Of a stretch of 64,000 nucleotides of DNA, positions 1-7,959 are shown in pieces. Origin of the DNA: Burkholderia sp. IMCC1007 (GTDB lineage: Bacteria; Pseudomonadota; Gammaproteobacteria; Burkholderiales; Burkholderiaceae); contig NZ_JAPVQY010000024.1 of NCBI RefSeq assembly GCF_027257875.1, positions 36,463 to 100,462 of the forward strand, given 5' to 3'. The first letter of the stretch is position 1. Every line of letters begins with the position of its first letter. The notes beneath the pieces were generated by a model. The model made no database searches. It had not been told where the DNA came from and was given only the letters and a program-made list of their open reading frames with translations. The position numbers and the translations under genes were made by a program.

Positions 1-42
1 CCGCCGCCTCCGGGCGGCCGCCGCCCGTGCCGGCGCTGCGCG

Positions 43-2010
43 TCACCCGGCGCGCTGCGCGTCGAGCCACGCCTGGAACATCAGCACCGTCCACAGCGGG
101 TGCTGCCAGTTCATCCGGCCGGTCTGGTGCTGCCGCCACAGCCGCTCGACCGCCTGCGGGTCGAAGAACCCTTCGTCGCGCAGCCGCGACGGCTGCAGCA
201 GCGCGTCGGCCCAATCGCGCAACGCGCCGCGCAGCCAGTGATCGACGGGCGCGCAGAATCCCTGCTTCGGCCGGTCGATCAGCGCCGACGGCACGTACCG
301 GTCCAGCAACCGGCGCAGCAGCACCTTCGGCTGCCCTTCCGGCAAGCGCACGGACGCCGGCAGCCGCCACGCGAATTCGACGACGTGATGATCGAGGAAC
401 GGCATGCGCGTCTCGAGACTCACCGCCATCGCCGCGCGATCGACCTTCGCAAGGATGTCGGTCGGCAGGTACGTGAGCGTGTCGATCGCCATCGCCTGTT
501 CGGCGAAGCTCAGATGCGCGGGCCACGCGGACACCGTATCGAGCGGCGTCGGCGGCTCCTGGCCCGCGAGCGCGATGCGCTCCGGATGGTGCACCGACGA
601 CATCAGCAGCCGGTACAGGCCGATCCGGCTCTCGGCCGTCATCACGTGGCCGAGCTTGTGCAGCCGGTCGCCGATGCGCGGCGTCGATTCGCGTGCCTCC
701 ACACCGCCCCACGCGCCCTGCGCGACCGCCGCAAGCTGGTCCGCGTGATCGGGGCGCAGCGCATGCAGCGCGGCGGCGATCCGCGCGCGCACCGCGGCCG
801 GCACGCGATGCAGCTTGCGCCACAGGCGCGGCGTCAGGAAGTAGCGCGTATAACCGCCGAACAGTTCGTCGCCGCCGTCGCCGGACAGGCTCACCTTCAC
901 GTGCCGGCGCGTCAGCTCCGACACGAGGAAGGTCGGGATCTGCGACGCATCGGCGAACGGTTCGTCGTAGATCGCCGGCAGCTTCGGCACGACGCCGAGC
1001 GCGTGATCGGCCGTCACGTAGAGTTCGGTGTGCCGCGTGCCGAGATGGCGCGCGACCGCCTTCGCGTAACCGGCCTCGTCGTAGCCGGCCTCGTGAAAAC
1101 CGATCGTGAACGTGTCGACCGGCTTCGCCGACTGCGCCTGCATCAGCGCGACGATCGCCGACGAATCGACGCCGCCAGACAGGAACGCGCCGAGCGGGAC
1201 GTCGGCTTCCATCTGCCGCGCAACCGCCTGACGCAGGATCACGTCGAGCTGCCCGACGGCGTCGTCGGCGCTGCCGTCGAACGGCGCCTCGCGTCCCGCT
1301 TCGATCGCCTGCTTGAGCGTCCAGTACGCGCGCGCACGCGGCGTGTCGTGCGCATGCTCGAACTGGATGTAGGTGCCCGGCGGCAGCTTGCTGATGCCGC
1401 GATAGATCGTATGCGGCGCGGGCACGCTCGACTGGCGCAGATACAGGCACAACGCATCGCGATCGATCGCGCCGTCGAAACCCGGATAGCCGCGCAGCGC
1501 CTTGAGCTCCGATGCGAACACCAGCGCGTCGCCGATCCGGCCGTAATAGAGCGGCTTCTCGCCGATCCGGTCGCGGGCGAGCGTGAGCACCCGCGACGCA
1601 CGATTCCATAGCGCAAACGCGAACATGCCGGTTGCGCGCCGCAGCGTTGCGTCGATGCCCCATGCGGCGATCGCCGCGATCAGTACCTCGCTGTCGGAGT
1701 GGCCGCGCCACGCCGGTGCGCGACCCGCGCGCTCGAGTTCCGCGCGCAACTCGCGATGGTTGTAGATTTCGCCGTTGAAGACCATGACGTAACGGCCGCA
1801 CGCGGAAGCCATCGGCTGCCGGCCGTGCACCGACAGGTCGACGATCGCGAGCCGCCGGTGGCCGAGCGCGATGCCGGCTTCCGGGTCGACCCAGATGCCC
1901 TGCCCGTCCGGCCCGCGATGCGCGAGGCTCGTCGTCATCCGCGCGAGCGTGCCGCGCGCTGTCTCCTCATCGAAGGCGACGCTATTCAGAAAGCCGTCGA
2001 TTCCGCACAT
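43..2010 (-). CDS. asnB: Asparagine synthase (glutamine-hydrolysing), AsnB type
   Basis: This 655-aa protein has an N-terminal class II glutamine amidotransferase domain (about residues 2-210) and a C-terminal ATP-dependent amide-transfer domain. The start is fixed by MCGIDGF, because Cys2 must become the N-terminal nucleophile. The ATP-pyrophosphatase P-loop SGGVDSS lies near residue 275, and GDGGDELFGGYTRY follows. Known reaction of the family: Asp + Gln + ATP gives Asn + Glu. Homologues also sit in secondary-metabolite and polysaccharide clusters, where they amidate other carboxylates. It lies next to two orphan LuxR regulators at the window edge, so a role in a natural-product cluster is possible but inferred. 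The ribosome binding site is weak. Confidence 0.9.
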   Translation of the reverse strand: MCGIDGFLNSVAFDEETARGTLARMTTSLAHRGPDGQGIWVDPEAGIALGHRRLAIVDLSVHGRQPMASACGRYVMVFNGEIYNHRELRAELERAGRAPAWRGHSDSEVLIAAIAAWGIDATLRRATGMFAFALWNRASRVLTLARDRIGEKPLYYGRIGDALVFASELKALRGYPGFDGAIDRDALCLYLRQSSVPAPHTIYRGISKLPPGTYIQFEHAHDTPRARAYWTLKQAIEAGREAPFDGSADDAVGQLDVILRQAVARQMEADVPLGAFLSGGVDSSAIVALMQAQSAKPVDTFTIGFHEAGYDEAGYAKAVARHLGTRHTELYVTADHALGVVPKLPAIYDEPFADASQIPTFLVSELTRRHVKVSLSGDGGDELFGGYTRYFLTPRLWRKLHRVPAAVRARIAAALHALRPDHADQLAAVAQGAWGGVEARESTPRIGDRLHKLGHVMTAESRIGLYRLLMSSVHHPERIALAGQEPPTPLDTVSAWPAHLSFAEQAMAIDTLTYLPTDILAKVDRAAMAVSLETRMPFLDHHVVEFAWRLPASVRLPEGQPKVLLRRLLDRYVPSALIDRPKQGFCAPVDHWLRGALRDWADALLQPSRLRDEGFFDPQAVERLWRQHQTGRMNWQHPLWTVLMFQAWLDAQRAG

Positions 2011-2484
2011 TGATTTGTTCGCCTCTGTTGACCTGTTCCGTCACGCGGCGCACGACCTTGCGGCCGACCGTCCGCCTGACGGTCAAGCCATATTACGAAG
2101 AAATAAATCAGCAATAATTCATGGGTGAATGCCGGCGAGGACCGTAAAAAAACCGGCGTCAAGCACTACGACGCAGCGCGCAGCCGGCGGCGCGAGTGCG
2201 ACCGGATCGGCGCGACGCATCGCGGGCTCAACTGGAAAAGCGAACGTGCGTGCCAGCGCGTGCTGCGCGAAGCGCGGCATGTCGTTGCCGAGCGCGTCCG
2301 ATCGCAGCACGAGCGCAACCGCCACGGCGACCGGCCGCACCGCGATGCCGATGCCCTGCCTGACCGTGCTCGATAGCGAGCGACATCGCGAGATTGCCCG
2401 GCACCGCCGCGTTCTCGATCTTCTGCTGCACGCGTTGCTCGCACGACACGACGCGCGGTGGCCGCGTCGCATCCGTCGACGCGT
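2011..2484. other. Intergenic stretch without a recognised gene
   Basis: About 470 bases separate asnB from the minus-strand LuxR gene. Positions 2085-2125 are AT-rich and would hold the asnB promoter, including TAATAT read on the minus strand. The remainder is GC-rich, has overlapping frames on both strands, and shows no family I recognise. Confidence 0.4.
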
Positions 2485-3318
2485 TCAGGACTCCAGACGT
2501 CGTGCGGCGAGATACGCGAGTTGCGCGCGGTTCTGCACGTTGAAGAGTTTTTCGAGCGAGCGGATATGGTGACCGACCTTGTGCAGCGACGTGCGCAGCG
2601 CGCTGGCGATCTCCTGGTCGGACAGCCCGTGCACGAGGCGCTCGAGCACCTGCTGCTGTTCGTCGCCGAGCGCGAAGCCGCGCATGCGCGCGATGCGCGC
2701 CGCGAGGAACGGCAGCGCGACGCGATGCACCGCGAGGCTCACCGACAGCGCACCGCCGATCACGCGATCGTCGATCCATTCGGTGCCCTGCGTTTCCGAC
2801 GTCACGTTCACCGCGACGCGCAGGTCGAGCCGCGGCGCGGACAAACTGAACATCACGCCGCTGTTCATCGCGTGCGCGCGCAGATGGCCGGCCAGCGCGA
2901 GCACCTTGCGATCGCCGCTGCCGTGCGCGGCCACCTCGATCTCGTCGAGCCGCCACGCGACCGGAAAGCCGCTCTGGTGCGCCTGCGCGAAGCGCGGATC
3001 GCGCTCGTACAGCATCCCGTCGATATACGGCTGCATGAACGTCGCGGGCGCGAGCTCGCGCAGCAGATGCGCGCACAGAATGCGTCGCCCGATCATCTCG
3101 TATGCGCCGTAACCGAGCGTACTGAAACCGATTTGCCGCAAGCGCTCGTGGCATTGAGCGAAATCGACTAAAGCAAGGTCGGATTTACCGGACATCGATT
3201 GCCCACCGGTAAAAACGTCGCAATCCACCGGATGATTTTCTTTCGAATAAGCGGCAATGGCCGCGATCTCGGCTTGCGAGAACCACTCGACGCGTGGCGC
3301 GTCGTTAGCGTACGTCAT
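2485..3318 (-). CDS. Orphan LuxR-family transcriptional regulator
   Basis: The 277-aa product has an autoinducer-binding-like domain (about residues 50-190) and a C-terminal LuxR helix-turn-helix (about 205-270) containing GLSDQEIASALRTSLHKVGHH. The acyl-HSL-pocket Asp-Pro pair is recognisable in YERDPRF. No luxI synthase lies in the window, so it is an orphan or solo regulator. It is divergent from a second, similar LuxR gene and sits downstream of the asnB promoter side. Paired LuxR regulators of this sort (for example AmbR1/AmbR2 at the occidiofungin cluster of B. contaminans) control non-ribosomal peptide clusters. That parallel is inference. Confidence 0.85.
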   Translation of the reverse strand: MTYANDAPRVEWFSQAEIAAIAAYSKENHPVDCDVFTGGQSMSGKSDLALVDFAQCHERLRQIGFSTLGYGAYEMIGRRILCAHLLRELAPATFMQPYIDGMLYERDPRFAQAHQSGFPVAWRLDEIEVAAHGSGDRKVLALAGHLRAHAMNSGVMFSLSAPRLDLRVAVNVTSETQGTEWIDDRVIGGALSVSLAVHRVALPFLAARIARMRGFALGDEQQQVLERLVHGLSDQEIASALRTSLHKVGHHIRSLEKLFNVQNRAQLAYLAARRLES

Positions 3319-3444
3319 GAGGAGCCCACCCTTCCCAATATGTGAACCTGCCCCGTTACGTTCTGGTCTTTTCTTTATGAATTACTTCGGGTCGCTCTAT
3401 GGGCGCGAATATGAATCTTTCGCCGCGATGAATATTACGGCATA

Positions 3445-3473
3445 TTACGTGCACGCCGGCATTTTTGTACAAT
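3445..3473 (+). promoter_or_regulatory. Probable promoter of the plus-strand luxR gene
   Basis: TTACGT (3445-3450) is followed after 17 bp by TACAAT (3468-3473) in the AT-rich divergent region. Transcription would begin near 3480, giving a leader of about 120 nt. Confidence 0.45.
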
Positions 3474-3598
3474 GCCCCCGCGTTTCGTCAGGGATGACGA
3501 TCGGCGCATACCACAACGATGCTCGATCGCACCGCCGCGAACGCCGTACACGATACGGCCGCCGTCAGGCGATGCGCGTCGATTCCGAGGGATGGCTC

Positions 3599-4510
3599 AT
3601 GTCCGACATGGCAGTGCATGAAGAAGCGGTCTCCCCCACCTTGTCCCGTTCGCCGCGGCGCGCCGCCGCGTGCCCCGACGCATCGCGCGCGCGCCCGGTG
3701 CCGGTCGTCTGGTGCGACGACGTGAAGCGCGGCGACGTCGCGCCACCGAATGCGCCGAAGCTCGGCGTCGCCGACACGCTCGCGCGTGCGCAGAGCACCG
3801 CCGAGCGCAGCCGCATCATCGCCAGCCTGCTGCATTTGACGGGCTTCTCGACGTTCGCGTACTTCGCGCTCGAATTCGCGCGCGAGCGCATCGAGAATCT
3901 GTATCTTCACGAGGCATTCACGCCCGCCACCTATCGCGGCGACTACGTGCGCCACCACCATCACGACATCGATCCGCGCACGCGCGACGCGCGCGCGTGC
4001 AACATGCCGATCGTGTGGGACCTGCAGCAACTGCGCCGCGACCATCGCGAGCGCGAACGCGACGACCGCGCATGCATCGCGCCCGCCGCGTTCGACGGCT
4101 TCCTGCAGACGATGCAGGACGACGGCATGTGCAGCGGCATCATGTATTCGATGGCCATACCGGGCACGCGGCTGCATGCGTTCATGAGCTTCACCGCGCC
4201 GCGCCGCACGCGCGAATGGATCACGCCCGCGACGATCGAGCAGGCGTTGTCGATCGGGCTGTCGGTGCACAAGTTCGCATCGCCGCAATTGATCGCCGCG
4301 GCGCGCGAGCGCGCGGTCAACGGGCTCACGCCGTTCGAGCAGGAACTGCTGCTCGGCATCGCGGAAGGCGCGTCCGACAAGGAGATCGGCCGGCGCCTCG
4401 ACACCAGCGCGCACAACGTCGACTATCACCTGCGCAAGCTGCGCAAACGCTTCGGCGTCGCGAACCGGATCCAGCTCACGTACTTGACGTCGAAGCTCGA
4501 GCTGATCTGA
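3599..4510 (+). CDS. Orphan LuxR-family transcriptional regulator
   Basis: The product is 303 aa from the chosen ATG at 3599, which has GAGG eight bases upstream. The frame stays open to 3257, but translation from there would run through the divergent promoter region. The N-terminal 45 residues are low-complexity. An autoinducer-binding-like domain follows (about 60-220) with an Asp-Pro pair in HDIDPRT. The C-terminal LuxR helix-turn-helix has GLTPFEQELLLGIAEGASDKE. It resembles the divergent LuxR protein, so the two may be paralogues acting at the same promoters. The ligand is unknown, and it may not bind an acyl-HSL at all. Confidence 0.83.
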   Translation: MSDMAVHEEAVSPTLSRSPRRAAACPDASRARPVPVVWCDDVKRGDVAPPNAPKLGVADTLARAQSTAERSRIIASLLHLTGFSTFAYFALEFARERIENLYLHEAFTPATYRGDYVRHHHHDIDPRTRDARACNMPIVWDLQQLRRDHRERERDDRACIAPAAFDGFLQTMQDDGMCSGIMYSMAIPGTRLHAFMSFTAPRRTREWITPATIEQALSIGLSVHKFASPQLIAAARERAVNGLTPFEQELLLGIAEGASDKEIGRRLDTSAHNVDYHLRKLRKRFGVANRIQLTYLTSKLELI

Positions 4511-4536
4511 CGCGCGTGCATCGCCCGCGTAAACGC

Positions 4537-4563
4537 ACATGCCGGCCTCGCGGGCCGGCATGT
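4537..4563. terminator. Hairpin between convergent luxR and Nramp genes
   Basis: A perfect 11-bp stem (4537-4547 with 4553-4563) closes a 5-nt loop in the gap between convergent genes. There is no T-run, so it may act as a bidirectional attenuator or RNA-end stabiliser rather than a classic intrinsic terminator. Confidence 0.5.
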
Positions 4564-4617
4564 ACGGGTTGCGGCGCGGTGCCGGGTCCGGCGCCGCTTC
4601 CACACAGATGATCGCCG

Positions 4618-6264
4618 TTACTTCAGCAACATCATCTGCACGACCTTGACGATCACCAGACCGACCGCGATCACCAGATAGCCGCGCAGCACGGTCATCC
4701 AGACGCGGGTCGACACCGTCATCTTCTGTGGCTCGAGCGTGTCGAGCGGCGGCATGCGCCACGTATCGCGCAATGTGCGATCGACGCCGGGTTCGACGAC
4801 ACGCTTGTGGCGGCGAATCAGCACCGTCGCCAGATAGCCGACGATGGCCAGCACGCTGCCGCCCACCAGCACGTCGAGGATCGCTTCGCTGCTGATGTCC
4901 GGATACATCACCGATGCGGTGAGGATGATCGACAGCATCACGAGCACCCAGATCACCGCGCCCGTGAAGACATTGAGCTTCGTCGAGTTGATCCACGGCC
5001 CGAGCACCTGCTTGTCGTTGCAGAGCAGCAGCAGGAACACGGTCGCGCTCGGCAGCAGCACGCCCGCGAGGGTCTGCACCGCTTCGGTCAGCAGGCCGAG
5101 CGGGCTGCCCGGAATCAGCACCAGCGCAGCGGCCGCCGCGACGATCCCGAAGTACACGAGATAGAAGCCCTTCGCATCCGACACGCCGCGATGCAGCGAA
5201 TGACGGATCTTGAACACGTCGCCGATCGCGTAGGCGGTCGACAGCGACACCGCCGCCGCGCCGATGATGCACGCGTCGAGCAGCGCGATCGCGAACAGCG
5301 TCGCGCTCGTATGGCCCGCATACTTCTCGAGGCCCGCGATGACGCCGCGCGCGTCGGTGAAGTTGCCGAATTCCGGATGGCCCGAGAACAACTGCGCCGA
5401 GAACGCGATCATCGCGACCGCGCCGACCAGCACGAACGCGATGCCGATCCACAGGTCGGCCTTTTCATATTTCATGAAGCGCGGCGTGATGCGCTTGTCG
5501 ATCACGTAGCTCTGCTGGAAGAACAGTTGCCACGGCGCGACCGTCGTGCCGACGATGCCGATCACGAGAAGCATCACGTCGGACAGCTTCGCGTGCGCGG
5601 GCCAGTTCGGCACGAAGAAATCGCGCGACATCTGCGCGACCGGCGGGTGGATCGTCACCAGCACCGGCACGAGCAGCAGGCTCATCAGACACAGCCCGAT
5701 CGCGAACCGCTCGAAACGCCTGAAGTCGCCGGTACTCACCGCGGCCATCGTCAGCGCGGCGGCCACGCACACGCCGGCCACCTTCGGCAATCCGAAGAAA
5801 TCCAGCACGAACGTGATGCCGATGAACTCGGTGACGATCGTCAACGCGTTGAGCAGGAACAGGTCGATCACGCTGAATGCGCCCCAGAACTTGCCGAAGC
5901 GCTCGAAGATCAGGCGCGCATGGCCGACGCCGGTGACCGCGCCCAGCCGCAGCACCATTTCCTGGTTCACGTACAGCACCGGCACGAGCAGCAGCAGCGT
6001 CCACAACAGCGTCGTGCCGTAGTTCTGGCCGGCCTGCGTATAGGTGCCGAATGCGCCGGCATCGTTGTCGCCGACCATCACGATCAAGCCGGGGCCGATG
6101 ATCGCGAGCAGCGTGCGCAGGCGCGCCCACCACGTGCCACGCGCGGCGGTGTCGTGATGCGCGATCGTGCCGAGCGCACCGCGGATGTCGCCCACATGGG
6201 CATCATCCAGCACGGCGCTGCGTTCGGCAGCAATGGGTGCAGAGACGTTGGATGGCGTGGACAT
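4618..6264 (-). CDS. Nramp-superfamily divalent-metal transporter with non-canonical metal site
   Basis: This inner-membrane protein of 548 aa has about 11-12 predicted helices and a cytosolic N-terminus. The start at 6264 is chosen because GGAATTC precedes it; a longer frame runs to 6345. The TM1 segment reads GDNDAGAFGTYTQAG where canonical Nramps have the DPGN motif. Asp is kept, but the metal-ligand Asn aligns with Ala. In TM6 the canonical MPHN aligns with APWQ, so the soft Met ligand is also missing. Loss of that Met is a feature of Nramp-related Mg2+ transporters, so Mg2+ or another hard cation may be preferred over Mn2+/Fe2+. This is inference from motif comparison by eye. Two small ORFs precede it on the same strand. 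Confidence 0.85.
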   Translation of the reverse strand: MSTPSNVSAPIAAERSAVLDDAHVGDIRGALGTIAHHDTAARGTWWARLRTLLAIIGPGLIVMVGDNDAGAFGTYTQAGQNYGTTLLWTLLLLVPVLYVNQEMVLRLGAVTGVGHARLIFERFGKFWGAFSVIDLFLLNALTIVTEFIGITFVLDFFGLPKVAGVCVAAALTMAAVSTGDFRRFERFAIGLCLMSLLLVPVLVTIHPPVAQMSRDFFVPNWPAHAKLSDVMLLVIGIVGTTVAPWQLFFQQSYVIDKRITPRFMKYEKADLWIGIAFVLVGAVAMIAFSAQLFSGHPEFGNFTDARGVIAGLEKYAGHTSATLFAIALLDACIIGAAAVSLSTAYAIGDVFKIRHSLHRGVSDAKGFYLVYFGIVAAAAALVLIPGSPLGLLTEAVQTLAGVLLPSATVFLLLLCNDKQVLGPWINSTKLNVFTGAVIWVLVMLSIILTASVMYPDISSEAILDVLVGGSVLAIVGYLATVLIRRHKRVVEPGVDRTLRDTWRMPPLDTLEPQKMTVSTRVWMTVLRGYLVIAVGLVIVKVVQMMLLK

Positions 6265-6378
6265 GATGAATTCCGTACGGCTAATGGTTATCTGGCAAGC
6301 ATGCGACCTTGGCATGCACGCGGGCGGCTGCTTGATGGCGGCCACGTGTGCGCATGCCGAGGCGCGCTCGGCGCTGCT

Positions 6379-6516
6379 TCAGCGGATCAACGATTTCAGG
6401 CGGTTCAGCAGACGGGAGAACACCCGCGGGCGGGCGTCGAGCGTCAACATCGCGTCGTAGTGGGGGCGCGATTGCGTGACCTGCGGGAGGTTCGACAGCA
6501 GAAGGCCGAAGTTCAT
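6379..6516 (-). CDS. Small ORF (45 aa) upstream of the Nramp gene
   Basis: The ORF encodes a peptide beginning MNFGLLLSNLPQ and ending RLLNRLKSLIR. GGAG lies about eight bases before the ATG, and the stop is 114 nt before the Nramp start. The C-terminal third is basic and amphipathic (FSRLLNRLKSLI). It shares the transcript implied by the promoter at 7019-7048. It could be a small partner protein of the transporter or a translated leader. I recognise no family. Confidence 0.5.
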   Translation of the reverse strand: MNFGLLLSNLPQVTQSRPHYDAMLTLDARPRVFSRLLNRLKSLIR

Positions 6517-6598
6517 GGGCTGGCTCCTGGCGGCGACGGCATGCGTGCCGGCCGCGTGGTGGGCGCGGGGCCAGTCCGGGCCTGAACGTCGTGTCAGG

Positions 6599-6685
6599 CT
6601 AGCGAGCCGGAGTGTCCCTGCGACCCGGGTTCAAAAGGGTCTGTTGGTGCAACGGGCATAAGGGACAACTGTCACTGTCGTTCAT
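6599..6685 (-). CDS. Cys-x-x-Cys leader ORF (28 aa) upstream of the Nramp gene
   Basis: The ORF begins MNDSDSCPLCPLHQQ and stops after 28 residues. AGGAG is placed six bases before the ATG. The CPLC motif plus an adjacent His could bind a metal ion or a thiol reagent. It is the first ORF on the transcript expected to start near 7011, about 325 nt downstream of that point. A CxxC leader also occurs on the divergent arm (7335-7397). Role unknown; control of translation or termination of the downstream genes is inferred. Confidence 0.45.
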   Translation of the reverse strand: MNDSDSCPLCPLHQQTLLNPGRRDTPAR

Positions 6686-7018
6686 GGCGGCTCCTGTGCG
6701 GTGTTCCTGCGAACACGGTTACCCGCCGCACGGCGTGCGGGCCGGCATTCGCGGGCCCGGAAACGGGATGCGCGAACGCGGCCGCCTGCCAGGCGGCGGT
6801 CAAACCGGACGGCGCATGCGAAAACGCATCACGCTAACCGGCGCGAATCAGGGTGCACGTAGGGAGTTGCTGCGGAGTACTGCTGCGCGCACCGTTTGCC
6901 TGGGCGACAAACGGCGGCTTCGATGAGGCGCGGACGTCGGTCGCTCAGGCGGAAATTTCGTTCGAAGATCGACTACTGCAGGCGTCCAAGGCGGCGGCCC
7001 CAAGAGTGAAGATGGCGG
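6686..7018 (-). other. Long 5' leader of the Nramp transcription unit
   Basis: About 330 nt lie between the inferred start site and the first small ORF. The stretch is GC-rich and can form several hairpins, for example around the GCAGCA/TGCTGC repeats near 6868-6890. I found no match by eye to the yybP-ykoY manganese or M-box magnesium riboswitch consensus, but cannot exclude a divergent structure. Confidence 0.35.
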
Positions 7019-7048
7019 ATTCTATGGACGCCCCGAAAGTGAAGTCAA
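7019..7048 (-). promoter_or_regulatory. Sigma70-type promoter for the Nramp unit
   Basis: Read on the minus strand, TTGACT (7048-7043) and TAGAAT (7024-7019) are separated by 18 bp. Transcription would start near 7011 and run through both small ORFs into the Nramp gene. Confidence 0.6.
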
Positions 7049-7275
7049 CCCCTCGAAACCCCATTTTCCGAAATAAATTTCGCGCATCGCCGCACTGAAA
7101 GATTTACCCGCGAAAACACGTGCCGTAACCTTTCAGCGTGGCGCGTGCGCCACCCGGGCGGCGCGTACGAACAACGGCGTCGCGGTGGGTCGTACCAACC
7201 GTCGACACCTCCGGTGCCCGGAACGATCGGCTGCGGCGTCCGCGCCACGCGCGCTGCTTTTTATGCGTTTTTTGC

Positions 7276-7305
7276 TTGCGCCGCAGCAAAACTCGCGACT
7301 ACAAT
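7276..7305 (+). promoter_or_regulatory. Sigma70-type promoter for the porin unit
   Basis: TTGCGC (7276-7281) and TACAAT (7300-7305) are 18 bp apart. The inferred start near 7312 places the CxxC leader ORF only about 23 nt into the transcript. The palindrome AGGGAGTCCCT at 7322-7332 covers the leader Shine-Dalgarno sequence. Confidence 0.5.
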
Positions 7306-7334
7306 CCGCCCCAATTCATCAAGGGAGTCCCTCC

Positions 7335-7397
7335 GTGGACACATGCTCTAGTTGCAGTTCGATGCCGGTCCAGGCCGGCCAAGCCATCGCGAGATAG
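7335..7397 (+). CDS. Cys-x-x-Cys leader ORF (20 aa), GTG start
   Basis: AAGGGAG sits seven bases before a GTG codon and opens a 20-codon frame reading MDTCSSCSSMPVQ and ending AIAR, stop TAG. The CSSC motif parallels CPLC in the divergent leader. The stop is followed by 186 nt before the next gene, enough for a regulated structure. It is very short, so it needs comparative support; the tight promoter and ribosome-binding-site placement is the main evidence. Confidence 0.4.
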   Translation: MDTCSSCSSMPVQAGQAIAR

Positions 7398-7583
7398 CAG
7401 CCAGACGCATGTCTTACGCCGCTAGCTCGCATTCGTCGGGTTAGCGCGCTTCCTCCCGGGCCAGCATCGCCGGTTCGCCAGTTGCACGCTCCGTTACGTT
7501 CCACCCTCCGATCGCAGGTCGCGTCGTGCGCCCGCGCTCGTTCACGTCGTCCGGCATTCGCCGGACCGGACGGAGGCAGCGTC

Positions 7584-7853
7584 ATGTTCTTTCAATCGTT
7601 CGCGGCCAGACTCAAGCGACTCGTCCACGCCGGATGCGACCGCCCGTTCGTTTCGGCCCTCTCGCCGCTCGCCCACGCATTCGGCAACTGGCGCGGCACG
7701 GCGCTCGTGCAGCTGCCGGCGGCGCCCCGCCCGCTCGATTGCGCGCTGCTCGGCGCGATGGCCGTCGCCGTCGCGCTCGTCGCGCTGCTCTGCACGAGCG
7801 CTTCGCGCGTCGGCTTCGCGCACGTGTGGCGTATCGGCGGCTGGCTGCCGTAA
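7584..7853 (+). CDS. Small single-pass membrane protein (89 aa), unknown function
   Basis: The ATG at 7584 has GGAGG seven bases upstream. The peptide begins MFFQSFAARLKRLVHAG with a basic amphipathic N-terminus, and has one clear hydrophobic helix at about residues 52-70 (ALLGAMAVAVALVALLC). It lies 106 nt upstream of the porin gene and is probably cotranscribed with it. I recognise no domain. Confidence 0.6.
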   Translation: MFFQSFAARLKRLVHAGCDRPFVSALSPLAHAFGNWRGTALVQLPAAPRPLDCALLGAMAVAVALVALLCTSASRVGFAHVWRIGGWLP

Positions 7854-7959
7854 GCGCGTCCGCCACCGGGCGGCCGCGTGTCACGCGCCGTCCGCGCACC
7901 GGATCGGCCGACGTTACCCCTTCATCAGTTCAACCAATCAATCAACTCATGGAGTCCAC

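Noticed and set aside
2228..3154. Long minus-strand frame of 308 codons over the LuxR gene
   Set aside because: It is Arg/Ala-rich, overlaps the better-supported LuxR frame for most of its length, and has no family similarity; typical of high-GC shadow frames.
3488..5452. Open minus-strand frame of 654 codons across the second luxR and the Nramp gene
   Set aside because: It is antisense to a clear LuxR domain and out of frame with the Nramp protein; composition is that of a GC-rich shadow.
6686..7018. Riboswitch of yybP-ykoY or M-box type in the Nramp leader
   Set aside because: I looked for the conserved GGGGAGUA-type and M-box core segments and did not find them; a covariance-model search would be needed to claim one.
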